Below, in pieces: positions 44,701 to 53,272 of a stretch of 64,000 nt of DNA. The stretch covers positions 1-64,000 of the forward strand of contig NZ_CP159290.1 of assembly GCF_040448685.1 (NCBI RefSeq). The letters run 5' to 3'. The notes under the pieces were generated by a model that was not told where the DNA came from, made no database searches, and worked only from the letters and a program-made list of their open reading frames with translations. The stretch is from Cellulosimicrobium sp. ES-005 (GTDB lineage Bacteria > Actinomycetota > Actinomycetes > Actinomycetales > Cellulomonadaceae). Position 1 is the stretch's first letter, and the number at the start of each line of letters is the position of its first letter. The position numbers and the translations under genes were made by a program.

Positions 44701-47700
44701 CGGGACGGTCGTGGACGGACCGCAGGACCTCCCGGTAGGGACGACCGTGACGTTCTCCGAGTCGACGCTCCCGACGATCCCGAACGTCGTCTGGGGCGAC
44801 CCGTCGTTCGACCCCGCCACGCTGACCGTCACGGAGACGGGGGACACCCCGACGCTCGTGACCGTGACGAACACGGCGTCGAACGTCGTGGGCGGCTTCA
44901 CGCTGCAGAAGGACGTCCAGGGGAACGCGGCCGGCATCGTGCCCGACATCACGACGTTCACGGTCACCTGGACCGCGGTCCTGCCCCCGGACGTCGCCTA
45001 CGACGGCCCGCTCACCGGCATGCTGACCGTCCGGGCCGACGGGACCGTGGTGGACGGCCCGGCGGACCTCCCGGTGGGCACCGTGGTGACCTTCGCCGAG
45101 CAGACCCCGCTGCCCGAGGTCGGCGACGTCGTGTGGGGACCGCCGTCGTTCTCGCCGGCCCAGCTCACGGTCACCGAGAACGACGGCGAGCCCGTCGCGG
45201 TCACGGTGACGAACACCGCGAACGCGGTCGTCGGGTCGTTCGGCGTCGCGAAGGCGCTCGCGGGGAACGCGCAGGGGATCGTGCCGGACGACACCGCGTT
45301 CCTCGTGGACTGGAGCGCGGACATCCCGGACGGTGTCGACTACGACGGCGACACCTCCGGCACGCTCACCGTCCTCGCCGACGGCACGGTCGTGGACGGC
45401 CCGACCGACCTGCCCGTCGGGACGGTCGTGACCCTGAGCGAGCAGACCCCGCTCCCGGAGATCGACGGCGTCGTGTGGGGCACGCCGTCCTACGACCCGG
45501 GGACCACGGTCACCATCACCGAGAACGCCGGCGCGCCCGTCGTCGTGACGCTGACGAACACCGCGACCACGGTGGACGGCGGGTTCTCGGTCGCCAAGGC
45601 GCTGACCGGGAACGCGGCCGGGCTGGTGCCCGGTGACACCGCGTTCCTCGTCGACTGGTCGGCGGTGCTGCCCGACGGCGTCACGTACGGGGGCCCGCTG
45701 ACCGGGACCGTGACCGTGCTCGCGAGCGGGGCCGTCGTCGACGGCCCGCAGGACCTCCCCGTGGGCACCACGGTGACGTTCACCGAGCGCGCCCCGCTGC
45801 CGTCGGTCGACGGCGTGGTCTGGGGCGTGCCGTCCTTCGCGCCCGCGTCGACGCTCGTCGTCGTGGAGAACGGGGGCGACCCCGTCACGGTGACGGTCAC
45901 CAACACGGCATCGACGGTGGACGGCGGGTTCACGGTGGCCAAGGCCGTGACCGGGAACGCCGCCGGCCTCGTGCCGGACGACACCGAGTTCGTCGTGGGC
46001 TGGAGCGCGACCCTCCCCGAGGGCGTGACGTACGACGGCGACCTGTCCGGGACGCTGACGGTGCTCGCCGACGGGACGGTCGTGGCCGGCCCGGCCGACC
46101 TCCCCGTGGGGACGGTCGTGACGTTCACGGAGCAGACGCCGCTCCCGGAGGTCGACGGCGTCGTGTGGGGCGAGCCCGTACTCGACCCCGGAGCCGAGGT
46201 GACGATCGTCGAGGGCGCGACGGGCGTCGCGGTGACGGTGACGAACACGGCGAGCACCGTGAACGGCGGCTTCGCGCTCGCCAAGTCGGTCGCGGGGAAC
46301 GCGGCCGGCGCGGTGCCGGGCGACACGGCGTTCCTCGTGGACTGGACGGCGACGCTCCCCGACGACGTGACCTACGACGGCGACCTGTCCGGGACGCTGT
46401 CGGTCCTGGCGGACGGGTCCGTCGTGGACGGTCCGCAGGACCTGCCCGTGGGCACGGTCGTGACGTTCGCGGAGCAGACGCCGCTGCCCGAGGTGCCGAA
46501 CGTGGTGTGGGGCACCCCGACGTACGCGCCGGGCGCCGAGCTGACGATCACCGAGAACGGAGGTGCACCCGTCGCGGTGACGGTGACGAACACGGCGACG
46601 AGCGTCGTCGGCGGGTTCACGGTCCACAAGGCGCTCGCGGGGAACGCCGCCGGAGCGGTGTCGGACGAGACCGCGTTCCTCGTCGACTGGACCGCGGCGG
46701 TCCCCGACGGGATCGACTACGACGGCGACGTGTCCGGGACCCTCACGGTGCTCGCGGATGGGACGGTCGTGGACGGTCCGGCCGACCTCCCGGTGGGCAC
46801 CGTGGTGACCTTCGCCGAGCAGACGCCGCTCCCCGACGTGCCGAACGTGGTCTGGGGGACGCCGACGTTCGCGCCGAGCGCCCAGGTGACGATCGTCGAG
46901 GGCGCGACGGGCGTCGAGCTCACCGTGACGAACACGGCGACGAGCGTCGTCGGTGGCTTCACGCTGCAGAAGGACGTGACCGGGAACGCCGCGGGCCTCG
47001 TGCCGGGCGACACCGCGTTCTCCGTGACCTGGGTGGCGACGCTCCCTGCGGGCGTGACGTACGACGGGTTCCTCACCGGGACGCTGACGATCCTGGCCGA
47101 CGGGACCGTCGTGGACGGCCCGCAGGACCTGCCGGTGGGCACCACGGTGACGTTCACCGAGGCGACGCCTCCCGCGGTCGACGGCGTCACGTGGGGCGCG
47201 GTGTCCGTGGACCCCGCCACGCTGACGGTCGCCGAGAACGGTGGGGCGCCGTCCGCGGTGACCGTGACGAACACCGCGAACGCGGTGACCGGGTCGTTCG
47301 GGGTGACCAAGGCGCTCGCGGGGAACGCGGCCGGCGCGGTCCCGGACGACACGGCGTTCCTCGTCGACTGGACCGCGACGATCCCGGCCGGGGTCGACTA
47401 CGACGGCGACACGTCCGGCACGCTGAGCGTGCTCGCGGACGGGACCGTCGCGGACGGCCCGGCGGACCTGCCGGTCGGCACGGTCGTGACGTTCGCGGAG
47501 CAGACGCCGCTGCCCGAGGTGCCGAACGTGGTGTGGGGGACGCCGGAGATCTCGCCGGAGTCGGTGACGATCGCCGAGGGCGACGAGCCGGTCGTGGTGA
47601 CGGTGACGAACACGGCGACGAGCGTCGTCGGCGGGTTCTCGGTGGCCAAGGCGCTGGCCGGGAACGCGGCCGGGATCGTGCCCGACGACACCGCGTTCCT

Positions 47701-50700
47701 CGTCGACTGGACCGCGACCCTGCCGGGCGGCGTGACCTACGACGGCGACCTGTCCGGCACGCTGACGGTGCTCGCGGACGGGACGGTCGTCGACGGCCCG
47801 CAGGACCTCCCCGTCGGGACGGTCGTGACGTTCGCGGAGCAGACGCTGCTCCCCGCCGTGCCGGGCGTCGTCTGGGGCGAGCCGTCGTTCGCGCCGGGTG
47901 CCGAGCTGACGATCGTGGAGAACGACGGGCAGCCCGTCGCGGTGACGGTGACCAACACGGCCACGAGCGTCGTCGGCGGGTTCGCCGTGCAGAAGGCGCT
48001 CGCGGGCGATGCGGCGGGCATCGTGCCGGGCGGGACGGAGTTCCAGGTCGGCTGGTCCGCGACGCTGCCGGACGGCGTGACGTACGCGGGCGACCTGTCC
48101 GGGACCCTGACGGTGCTCGCGGACGGGACCGTCGTGGACGGCCCGCAGGACCTGCCGGTGGGGACGGTCGTGACGTTCGCGGAGCAGACGCCGCTGCCCG
48201 AGGTCCCGAACGTCGTGTGGGGCGACGCGGTCGTCTCCCCGGAGTCGGTCACCGTCACGGAGACCGGCGAGACGCCGACCCTCGTGACGGTGACGAACAC
48301 CGCGACGAGCGTCGTCGGCGGGTTCGCCGTGGCCAAGGCCCTGGCTGGGAACGCGGCGGAGGTCGTGCCGGACGGCACGGCGTTCCTCGTCGACTGGTCC
48401 GCGACGCTGCCGGACGGCGTGACGTACGCGGGCGACCTGTCCGGGACCCTGACGGTGCTCGCGGACGGGACCGTCGTGGACGGCCCGCAGGACCTGCCGG
48501 TGGGGACGGTCGTGACGTTCGCCGAGCAGACGCCGCTGCCCGACGTCCCGGACGTCGTCTGGGGGACCCCGGAGATCTCGCCGGAGTCCGTGACGATCAC
48601 GGAGACCGGGGACACCCCCACCACGGTCACCGTGACGAACATGGCGACGAGCGTCGTCGGCGGCTTCACGCTGCAGAAGTCCGTCATCGGTGACGCCGCG
48701 GGGATCGTGCCGGGCGACACGGAGTTCTCCGTGACGTGGGTCGCGACCCTCCCGCCGGACGTCACGTACGACGGGTTCCTCACCGGGACGCTGACGATCC
48801 TCGCGGACGGCACGGTCGTGGACGGACCGCAGGACCTGCCGGTCGGGACCACGGTGACGTTCACCGAGGCGACCCCGCCGACGGTCCCGGGCGTCACGTG
48901 GGGCGCCGTGTCCGTGGACCCGGCGCAGCTCACGGTCACGGAGAACGACGGCGAGCCCGTCGCGGTCACGGTGACCAACACCGCGAACGCGGTGACCGGG
49001 TCGTTCGGGGTGGCCAAGGCGCTCGCGGGGAACGCGGCCGGCGTGGTGCCGGACGACACGGCGTTCCTCGTCGACTGGACGGCGACCCTGCCCGACGGCG
49101 TGACGTACCCCGGCCCGCTCACCGGCACCCTCACGGTGCTCGCGGACGGGACCGTCACCGACGGCCCGGACGACCTGCCGGTCGGCACGGTCGTGACGTT
49201 CGCCGAGCAGACGCCGCTGCCCGACGTGCCGGACGTCGTGTGGGGCACGCCGGAGCTCTCGCCGGAGTCGGTGACGATCGCCGAGGGCGACGAGCCGGTC
49301 GTGGTGACGGTGACGAACACGGCGACGAGCGTCGTCGGCGGGTTCTCGGTGGCCAAGGCGCTGGCCGGGAACGCGGCGGGGATCGTGCCGGACGACACGG
49401 CGTTCCTCGTGGACTGGTCGGCGACGCTCCCCGCGGGCGTCACCTACCCCGGCCCGCTGACGGGCACCGTCACGGTGCTCGCGGACGGGACGGTCGTGGA
49501 CGGCCCGCAGGACCTCCCCGTGGGGACGGTCGTGACGTTCGCGGAGCAGACGCCGCCGAACGTGCCGGACGTCGTCTGGGGCACCCCGACGATCTCGCCG
49601 GAGTCGGTGACGATCACCGAGACCGGTGACACCCCGACGGCGGTCATCGTGACGAACACGGCGACGAGCGTCGTCGGCGGGTTCACGGTCCAGAAGGTCG
49701 TGGACGGGGATTCGGCGGGCGTCGTCCCGGGCGACACCGCGTTCGACGTGGACTGGTCCGCGACGCTGCCCGACGGCGTCACCTACGAGGGTGAGCTCGC
49801 GGGCACGCTGACGGTGCTCGCGAACGGGACCGTCGTGGACGGTCCGCGGGACCTGCCCGTGGGCACGGTCGTGACGTTCGCGGAGCAGACGCCGCTGCCG
49901 GAGGTCCCGGGCGTGGCGTGGGGCGAGCCGAGCCTCGACCCCGAGGGTGCGCTGACGATCACGGAGAACGACGGCGAGCCGGTGGCGGTGACCGTCACGA
50001 ACACCGCGGACACCGTGCTCGGCACGTTCACCGTCGCCAAGGCGCTCACCGGCGCCGCGGCCGGCGCGGTCCCGGAGGACACGGCGTTCACCGTGACGTG
50101 GTCGGCGACCGTGCCCGACGGCGTCGTATTCGATGGCCCGAGGAGCGGCACGCTCACCGTGCTCGCGGACGGGACGGTCGTCGACGGGCCCGCGCTGCCG
50201 TACGGCTCCGCCGTGACGCTCGCCGAGCCGACGTTCCCCGACGTCCCCGGGATCGCGTGGGGCACGCCGACGTTCGACCCGGCCACGGTCGTGGTCGGGG
50301 GCGCCGACGCGCCGGTGGCGGTCACGGTGACGAACACGGCGGTCGCGCAGGCCGGCGGGTTCACCGTGCACAAGGAGGTCGGCGGCGACGCCGCGAGCCT
50401 CGTCCCGGCCGGTACCGCGTTCCAGGTCGACTGGACCGCCGTGCTCCCGGCCGGGGTCGAGTACGACGGGGCCACGGAGGGCACGCTCACCGTCCTCGCC
50501 GACGGCACCGTGGTCGCCGGGCCGCAGGACCTGCCCGCGGGGACCGAGGTGACGTTCACCGAGCGCACCCCGCTGCCGGAGGTCCGGGGCGTCCTGTGGG
50601 GCGAGCCGACGTTCGCGGTGGACGGCGCGGCCGTCGACCCGGCGACCGTCACGGTCGCCGCGGACACCGCGGTCGCGGTCACCCTGACCAACACCGCGAA

Positions 50701-51175
50701 CGACGCGCACCTCGTCGGCGGGTTCGCCGTGCACAAGGTCGTCACCGGGAACGCGGCGGGCCGGGTGCCCGACGACACCACGTTCACGGTCACCTGGACC
50801 GCGGACGTCCCGGGCGGGACGCTCTACGACGGCCCGACGTCGGGGCGCCTCACGGTCCGCGCCGACGGCACGGTCGTCACGGGCCCCGCGGACCTCCCCG
50901 AGGGGACCGTCGTGACGCTCGGCGAGGTGGACCTGCCGAGCATCGACGGCGTCCGGTGGGGCACGCCGGCCTTCACGGTCGACGGCGAGCGCACCACCCG
51001 GCTGACGGTCGCCGTCGGCGAGGTGGCGGACGTGACGCTCACCAACACGGCGAGCACGACCGGGGGTCTCGCCGTGACCGGCGCGACCACGGGCGGGCTC
51101 GTCGGCCTGGGCGCGCTGCTCGTCCTCGGCGGGGCCGCGCTGCTCACCGTGACGAGGCGCCTCCGGACCGCCTGA
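41735..51175 (+). CDS. Giant LAxTG-anchored surface protein with 24 DUF5979-like repeats
   Basis: 3146 residues, paralogue of the preceding gene. The signal peptide ends near residue 44 (SFAAVGQC). The choice-of-anchor-A-like head (about 45-365) has FTDNNVSVYAGGNFLATG, VMLHVGG and HNYPWIGPGPF. The stalk is 24 repeats of about 113 residues, each with GGF/GSF-x-V-x-K at the start and VTVTNTA at the end. The sorting signal is LAVTG (3112-3116), a hydrophobic helix and RRLRTA. ATG at 41735 has AGGAG six bases upstream. Repeat sequences are very alike at DNA level, so length variation between strains is likely. Assembly errors here are also a risk. Function as an adhesin or spacer is inferred from architecture. 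Confidence 0.87.
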   Translation: MTRGSRPRTLDPLRRVVAAVTAATLALAGAVVLVTGPQAAPSFAAVGQCPDPGQFPGIGNLPPKFTDNNVSVYAGGNFLATGSASEAEGVLVVGGNATFNRTLSGNSFNVGTVGAGSQIAPDPGTVMLHVGGTLDVVAPTNVIVGAGYSGQGGGDVQVGAAKTGAGTVDTNGGELRPNLGAATALAPFGDFGDQVSQASTAFAGLTGTPAAVAGNIATFDGSTSTDLHVFTVDAAALNGVNTLNFDGFADGSPIVVNVVGGPVDFQPNYFAANNVRFDDFGSPDFGNWASRIMWNFVDADAVQLGPAGAAQFMGSVMAPAADVQLYNHMNGRVYVGGDLTFGGEGSQSGLEIHNYPWIGPGPFNCVPTSSFVVQKTVTGAAAADVPAGTVFTVHYSYVTPAPDSETGEGDLEVPLNGNLVPGPDLPVGTVVTVSEPTLPEVDGVSWGSPVFRVNGNELGFPAEFTVPADGTMASVSVVNTANVGAPAGGFSVQKAPLQGNAAGAVDPATEYQVDWAATLPEGATYDGDLTGTLTVLADGAVVDGPQDLPVGTTVTFTEVTPDPVDGVVWGTPVVEPSTVTVGEGQNTLVTVTNTATSQVGGFTVVKIVDGNAAGLVPDGTAFTVTWTADIPDGVDYQGPTTGEGEFFWNGEPYAGPDDLPVGTVVTFTEVAPPVIDGVVWGTPSISPAELTVGQGQPAIVQVTNTASTVNGGFTLEKELLGNASGAVPGDTAFLVDWSATLPSDVTYGGPLAGTLTVLADGTVVDGPQDLPVGTVVTFAEQTPFPVVDGVQWGDPIISPESLVVSENGGQPVAVTVTNVATSVVGGFSLSKALAGNAAGAVPDDTEFLVDWSAVLPTGVTYDGDLSGTLTVLADGTVVDGPQDLPVGTVVTLTEQTPLPEVPNVVWGDPSFDPGAQVTVTENDGAPVAVTVTNTATSTVGGFAVAKDVVGDAEGLVPESTPFSVTWVATLPTGVTYDGSLTGTLTVLADGTVVDGPQDLPVGTTVTFSESTLPTIPNVVWGDPSFDPATLTVTETGDTPTLVTVTNTASNVVGGFTLQKDVQGNAAGIVPDITTFTVTWTAVLPPDVAYDGPLTGMLTVRADGTVVDGPADLPVGTVVTFAEQTPLPEVGDVVWGPPSFSPAQLTVTENDGEPVAVTVTNTANAVVGSFGVAKALAGNAQGIVPDDTAFLVDWSADIPDGVDYDGDTSGTLTVLADGTVVDGPTDLPVGTVVTLSEQTPLPEIDGVVWGTPSYDPGTTVTITENAGAPVVVTLTNTATTVDGGFSVAKALTGNAAGLVPGDTAFLVDWSAVLPDGVTYGGPLTGTVTVLASGAVVDGPQDLPVGTTVTFTERAPLPSVDGVVWGVPSFAPASTLVVVENGGDPVTVTVTNTASTVDGGFTVAKAVTGNAAGLVPDDTEFVVGWSATLPEGVTYDGDLSGTLTVLADGTVVAGPADLPVGTVVTFTEQTPLPEVDGVVWGEPVLDPGAEVTIVEGATGVAVTVTNTASTVNGGFALAKSVAGNAAGAVPGDTAFLVDWTATLPDDVTYDGDLSGTLSVLADGSVVDGPQDLPVGTVVTFAEQTPLPEVPNVVWGTPTYAPGAELTITENGGAPVAVTVTNTATSVVGGFTVHKALAGNAAGAVSDETAFLVDWTAAVPDGIDYDGDVSGTLTVLADGTVVDGPADLPVGTVVTFAEQTPLPDVPNVVWGTPTFAPSAQVTIVEGATGVELTVTNTATSVVGGFTLQKDVTGNAAGLVPGDTAFSVTWVATLPAGVTYDGFLTGTLTILADGTVVDGPQDLPVGTTVTFTEATPPAVDGVTWGAVSVDPATLTVAENGGAPSAVTVTNTANAVTGSFGVTKALAGNAAGAVPDDTAFLVDWTATIPAGVDYDGDTSGTLSVLADGTVADGPADLPVGTVVTFAEQTPLPEVPNVVWGTPEISPESVTIAEGDEPVVVTVTNTATSVVGGFSVAKALAGNAAGIVPDDTAFLVDWTATLPGGVTYDGDLSGTLTVLADGTVVDGPQDLPVGTVVTFAEQTLLPAVPGVVWGEPSFAPGAELTIVENDGQPVAVTVTNTATSVVGGFAVQKALAGDAAGIVPGGTEFQVGWSATLPDGVTYAGDLSGTLTVLADGTVVDGPQDLPVGTVVTFAEQTPLPEVPNVVWGDAVVSPESVTVTETGETPTLVTVTNTATSVVGGFAVAKALAGNAAEVVPDGTAFLVDWSATLPDGVTYAGDLSGTLTVLADGTVVDGPQDLPVGTVVTFAEQTPLPDVPDVVWGTPEISPESVTITETGDTPTTVTVTNMATSVVGGFTLQKSVIGDAAGIVPGDTEFSVTWVATLPPDVTYDGFLTGTLTILADGTVVDGPQDLPVGTTVTFTEATPPTVPGVTWGAVSVDPAQLTVTENDGEPVAVTVTNTANAVTGSFGVAKALAGNAAGVVPDDTAFLVDWTATLPDGVTYPGPLTGTLTVLADGTVTDGPDDLPVGTVVTFAEQTPLPDVPDVVWGTPELSPESVTIAEGDEPVVVTVTNTATSVVGGFSVAKALAGNAAGIVPDDTAFLVDWSATLPAGVTYPGPLTGTVTVLADGTVVDGPQDLPVGTVVTFAEQTPPNVPDVVWGTPTISPESVTITETGDTPTAVIVTNTATSVVGGFTVQKVVDGDSAGVVPGDTAFDVDWSATLPDGVTYEGELAGTLTVLANGTVVDGPRDLPVGTVVTFAEQTPLPEVPGVAWGEPSLDPEGALTITENDGEPVAVTVTNTADTVLGTFTVAKALTGAAAGAVPEDTAFTVTWSATVPDGVVFDGPRSGTLTVLADGTVVDGPALPYGSAVTLAEPTFPDVPGIAWGTPTFDPATVVVGGADAPVAVTVTNTAVAQAGGFTVHKEVGGDAASLVPAGTAFQVDWTAVLPAGVEYDGATEGTLTVLADGTVVAGPQDLPAGTEVTFTERTPLPEVRGVLWGEPTFAVDGAAVDPATVTVAADTAVAVTLTNTANDAHLVGGFAVHKVVTGNAAGRVPDDTTFTVTWTADVPGGTLYDGPTSGRLTVRADGTVVTGPADLPEGTVVTLGEVDLPSIDGVRWGTPAFTVDGERTTRLTVAVGEVADVTLTNTASTTGGLAVTGATTGGLVGLGALLVLGGAALLTVTRRLRTA
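42840..51060 (+). repeat. 24 tandem repeats of about 340 bp (surface protein 2)
   Basis: Repeat starts (GGF/GSF codons) fall about every 340 bases from near 43198 to 50720; the first unit, at 42840, lacks the GGF. Three successive units beginning at 46952, 47291 and 47630 recur exactly 1707 bases later (48659, 48998, 49337), which reveals a five-unit block duplication. A 120-base stretch (47551-47670 and 49258-49377) is identical. Confidence 0.88.
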
Positions 51176-51206
51176 CGGGCATGACGCCGTCGCCCACCGC
51201 GACGCG

Positions 51207-51244
51207 CGACGGGTCGGTCACCCCGCGGGGTGACCGACCCGTCG
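51207..51244. terminator. 38-bp perfect palindrome after surface protein 2
   Basis: Two 19-base arms (51207-51225 and 51226-51244) with no spacer, between convergent genes; likely bidirectional terminator. Confidence 0.8.
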
Positions 51245-51269
51245 TCGTCGCCGCGAGTGGCGCCTGACC

Positions 51270-51698
51270 TCAGTCGTGGCCCGCGAGCGTCGCGAGGGCC
51301 TTGGTCCACAGCGCGTGCGCGCGCTCCGCGCGCTCGGCCGTCTCGATGTTGCGCTCGACGACGCGCACGCGCGTCCCGGAGTCGTCCGGCTCGAGCGTGA
51401 TGGCGATGTCGTGGTAGTTCTCGGGGACGTCGGGCAGGCCCATCGTGGGGGAGAAGTGCGTGAAGTGCAGCAGCCGCGGGCGCTCGACCGCGACGACGGT
51501 GCCCCAGTCCGCGAACTCGCGGCCCATGTAGTGCCCCTCGAACGTGACGGGGCTGCCGGGCCGGAAGTCGGTCTCGACGTTCATGCCGAGCATCCAGCGG
51601 GCGCTCGGGTGCAGCAGCTCGGCCCACACGACCTGCGGCGGCCGCGCGACGTGGATCTCGGCGGTCGTGCTGTGCTCGGTCAGGGTCGGGTCGGTCAT
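51270..51698 (-). CDS. SRPBCC-family protein (polyketide cyclase-like)
   Basis: 142 residues of the SRPBCC helix-grip fold: strand-forming HSTTAEIHVARPPQVVWAELL at the start, then GSPVTFEGHYMGREFADWGTVVAVERPRLLHFTHFS, and a C-terminal helix ERAERAHALWTKALATL. It is not closely similar to the SRPBCC gene at 2467. ATG at 51698 has GGAGG at the right distance. Members bind hydrophobic ligands. The divergent neighbour, 90 bases away, is an alpha/beta hydrolase; no functional link is evident. Confidence 0.82.
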   Translation of the reverse strand: MTDPTLTEHSTTAEIHVARPPQVVWAELLHPSARWMLGMNVETDFRPGSPVTFEGHYMGREFADWGTVVAVERPRLLHFTHFSPTMGLPDVPENYHDIAITLEPDDSGTRVRVVERNIETAERAERAHALWTKALATLAGHD

Positions 51699-51775
51699 GA
51701 GTACCTCCGGGGGCTCGGGGACGGGGGCCCGCTTCTGGGGCGACGGTAGACCCTTCGGGCGGCACCGGCAGCCGG

Positions 51776-51781
51776 TAGGTT
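51776..51781 (+). promoter_or_regulatory. Candidate -10 element (TAGGTT)
   Basis: TAGGTT ends seven bases before the GTG start of the hydrolase gene. Confidence 0.4.
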
Positions 51782-51788
51782 CGGGCGC

Positions 51789-52706
51789 GTGACCCGACTC
51801 GTGCTCGTCCACGGCCGCGACAACCAGGGCCTCGACGCCGACGTCCTTGACCGCACCTGGACCACCGTGCTGGACGCGGGGCTGCGCGCGGCGGGATCGA
51901 GCCGCGTGCTGCACGACGCCGACACGTCGTTCGTCTTCTACGGCGACACCCTCGCGGGGCTCGTCGCGGGCGACGTGGGGCCGCCGCCGGTGACGGTGCA
52001 CGCGCTGGCGGCCCTGCCCGGCGACGAGCTCGCGTTCGTCGCGGCCGTCGTCGAGGAGGTGCTGCGGGGCGCGAGGGCGGGCGTGCCGGCGCGCCCCGAG
52101 GCTGCCGCGACCAGGGGAGCCGGGGCCGACGTCGGGGCCTGGCTGAACCTGCTGCTGTCCGCGCTCGACCGGTACGTGCCCGGCCTGAGCAGCGGCGTCG
52201 TCGTGCTGCTCGCCCGCGACGTGTGGGCGTACCTGCACGACGACGCCGTGCGCACGACGATCGACGACGCGCTCGCGGCCGCGATCCCCACGGACGTCCC
52301 GGCCGTCGTGGTCGCGCACTCGCTCGGGTCGGTCGTCGCGTACGCGGTGCTGCGCGAGCACCCCGGCGCCGCGCGGTGGGACGTGCCGCTGCTGCTCACG
52401 CTGGGCTCCCCGCTCGCGATCCGGGCGATCCGCGACGTCCTCGCCGCGCGCGCCCCGCTGCGCGTGCCCGCGCCGGTGCGCCGCTGGGTCGCGGCGCGCG
52501 ACCCCCGGGACGCGCTCGCGCTCCACGGCCTCGGACCTGCGGCGTTCCCGCTCGACCCGCCGAGGCCCGCGATCGAGGACCTCGTCGTCGCGAACGCCGC
52601 GCCGGGCCACCACGCGGCAGCCGTGCTGCTCTCCGACGGCAGCCAGGCGGGCTACCTCGCGCTCCCGGAGGTGGCAGGCACGGTGGCGGCCGCGCTGGAC
52701 GGCTGA
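51789..52706 (+). CDS. Alpha/beta hydrolase-like protein
   Basis: 305 residues. It opens MTRLVLVHGRDNQGLDA, the oxyanion-side HG motif of alpha/beta hydrolases, and has a nucleophile elbow VAHSLGS (about residue 178-184). The histidine may be in GHHAAAVLL near the C-terminus. Between them is a long helical insert with no obvious signature (GADVGAWLNLLLSALDRYVPGL). No signal peptide. Substrate unknown; a lipase/esterase-type role is a guess. The GTG start has no Shine-Dalgarno and a -10 hexamer directly in front. Confidence 0.72.
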   Translation: MTRLVLVHGRDNQGLDADVLDRTWTTVLDAGLRAAGSSRVLHDADTSFVFYGDTLAGLVAGDVGPPPVTVHALAALPGDELAFVAAVVEEVLRGARAGVPARPEAAATRGAGADVGAWLNLLLSALDRYVPGLSSGVVVLLARDVWAYLHDDAVRTTIDDALAAAIPTDVPAVVVAHSLGSVVAYAVLREHPGAARWDVPLLLTLGSPLAIRAIRDVLAARAPLRVPAPVRRWVAARDPRDALALHGLGPAAFPLDPPRPAIEDLVVANAAPGHHAAAVLLSDGSQAGYLALPEVAGTVAAALDG

Positions 52707-52710
52707 CGCG

Positions 52711-52758
52711 ACCTGTCAGCGCGAGGTCGCGGCAGGGCGCGACGTCGTGCTGACAGGT
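52711..52758. terminator. Imperfect hairpin between hydrolase and deaminase genes
   Basis: 21-base arms (52711-52731 and 52738-52758) with two mismatches and a six-base loop fill the gap between convergent stops. It is likely a bidirectional terminator. Confidence 0.75.
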
Positions 52759-53253
52759 TCACGACACGCCGTGGAGGCGCGCGTGCAGCGACCGGATCTC
52801 GGGGGCGAGCTCGTAGGCCGGGCCGCGCACGGGCACGCCCGGCGCGACGTCGCCGATCGCGAGCGGGCGCACGGGTCCGGGCGCCACGCGCCACTCGTCG
52901 AGCCAGCCGACGAGCTGCGTCGTGCTCGACGCGTAGACGATCGGCCCGAGCCCGACCCAGGCGTGCGCCGCGCTGCACATCGCGCAGTGCTCGCCGGACG
53001 TGTAGACGGTCGCGTCGCGACGCTCCTCGGGCGTCAGGTGCTCGGCGGCCCAGCGGGCGATCTCGAACTCCGGGTGCCGGGTCGCGTCGCCGTCCTTCAC
53101 GCGGTTGCGGTCCTCGAACCGCACGGCTCCGTCGCGGTCGACGAGGAGCGAGCCGAACGGCTCGTCGCCGTCGTCGAGCGCCTCGCGCGCGAGCTCGACG
53201 CAGCGGCGCAGGTGCACGAGGTCGTCCGGAGTGGGGAGGGTCTCGGGAGTCAT
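52759..53253 (-). CDS. Nucleoside/cytosine-type deaminase
   Basis: 164 residues, cytidine-deaminase-like fold. The zinc site consists of RHPEFEIARW (HPE in place of the common HAE) and TSGEHCAMCSAAHAW (CxxC preceded by HC instead of PC). The N-terminus LRRCVELAREALDDGDEPFGSLLVD is typical of guanine/tRNA-adenosine-type deaminases. Probably zinc-dependent deamination of a purine or pyrimidine base or nucleoside; the exact substrate cannot be told. ATG at 53253 is preferred (GAGG nine bases upstream) over ATG 53262. The gene follows the threonine aldolase gene, 19 bases downstream of its stop. Confidence 0.82.
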   Translation of the reverse strand: MTPETLPTPDDLVHLRRCVELAREALDDGDEPFGSLLVDRDGAVRFEDRNRVKDGDATRHPEFEIARWAAEHLTPEERRDATVYTSGEHCAMCSAAHAWVGLGPIVYASSTTQLVGWLDEWRVAPGPVRPLAIGDVAPGVPVRGPAYELAPEIRSLHARLHGVS

Positions 53254-53272
53254 GGCGCCCATCCTCGCCCGG

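Noticed and set aside
41633-50734. A 3033-codon open frame on the minus strand opposite the giant surface gene
   Set aside because: It mirrors the repeat structure of the plus-strand gene; high GC and codon-periodic repeats remove stops on the other strand. The plus strand has the signal peptide, conserved head, Shine-Dalgarno and sorting signal.
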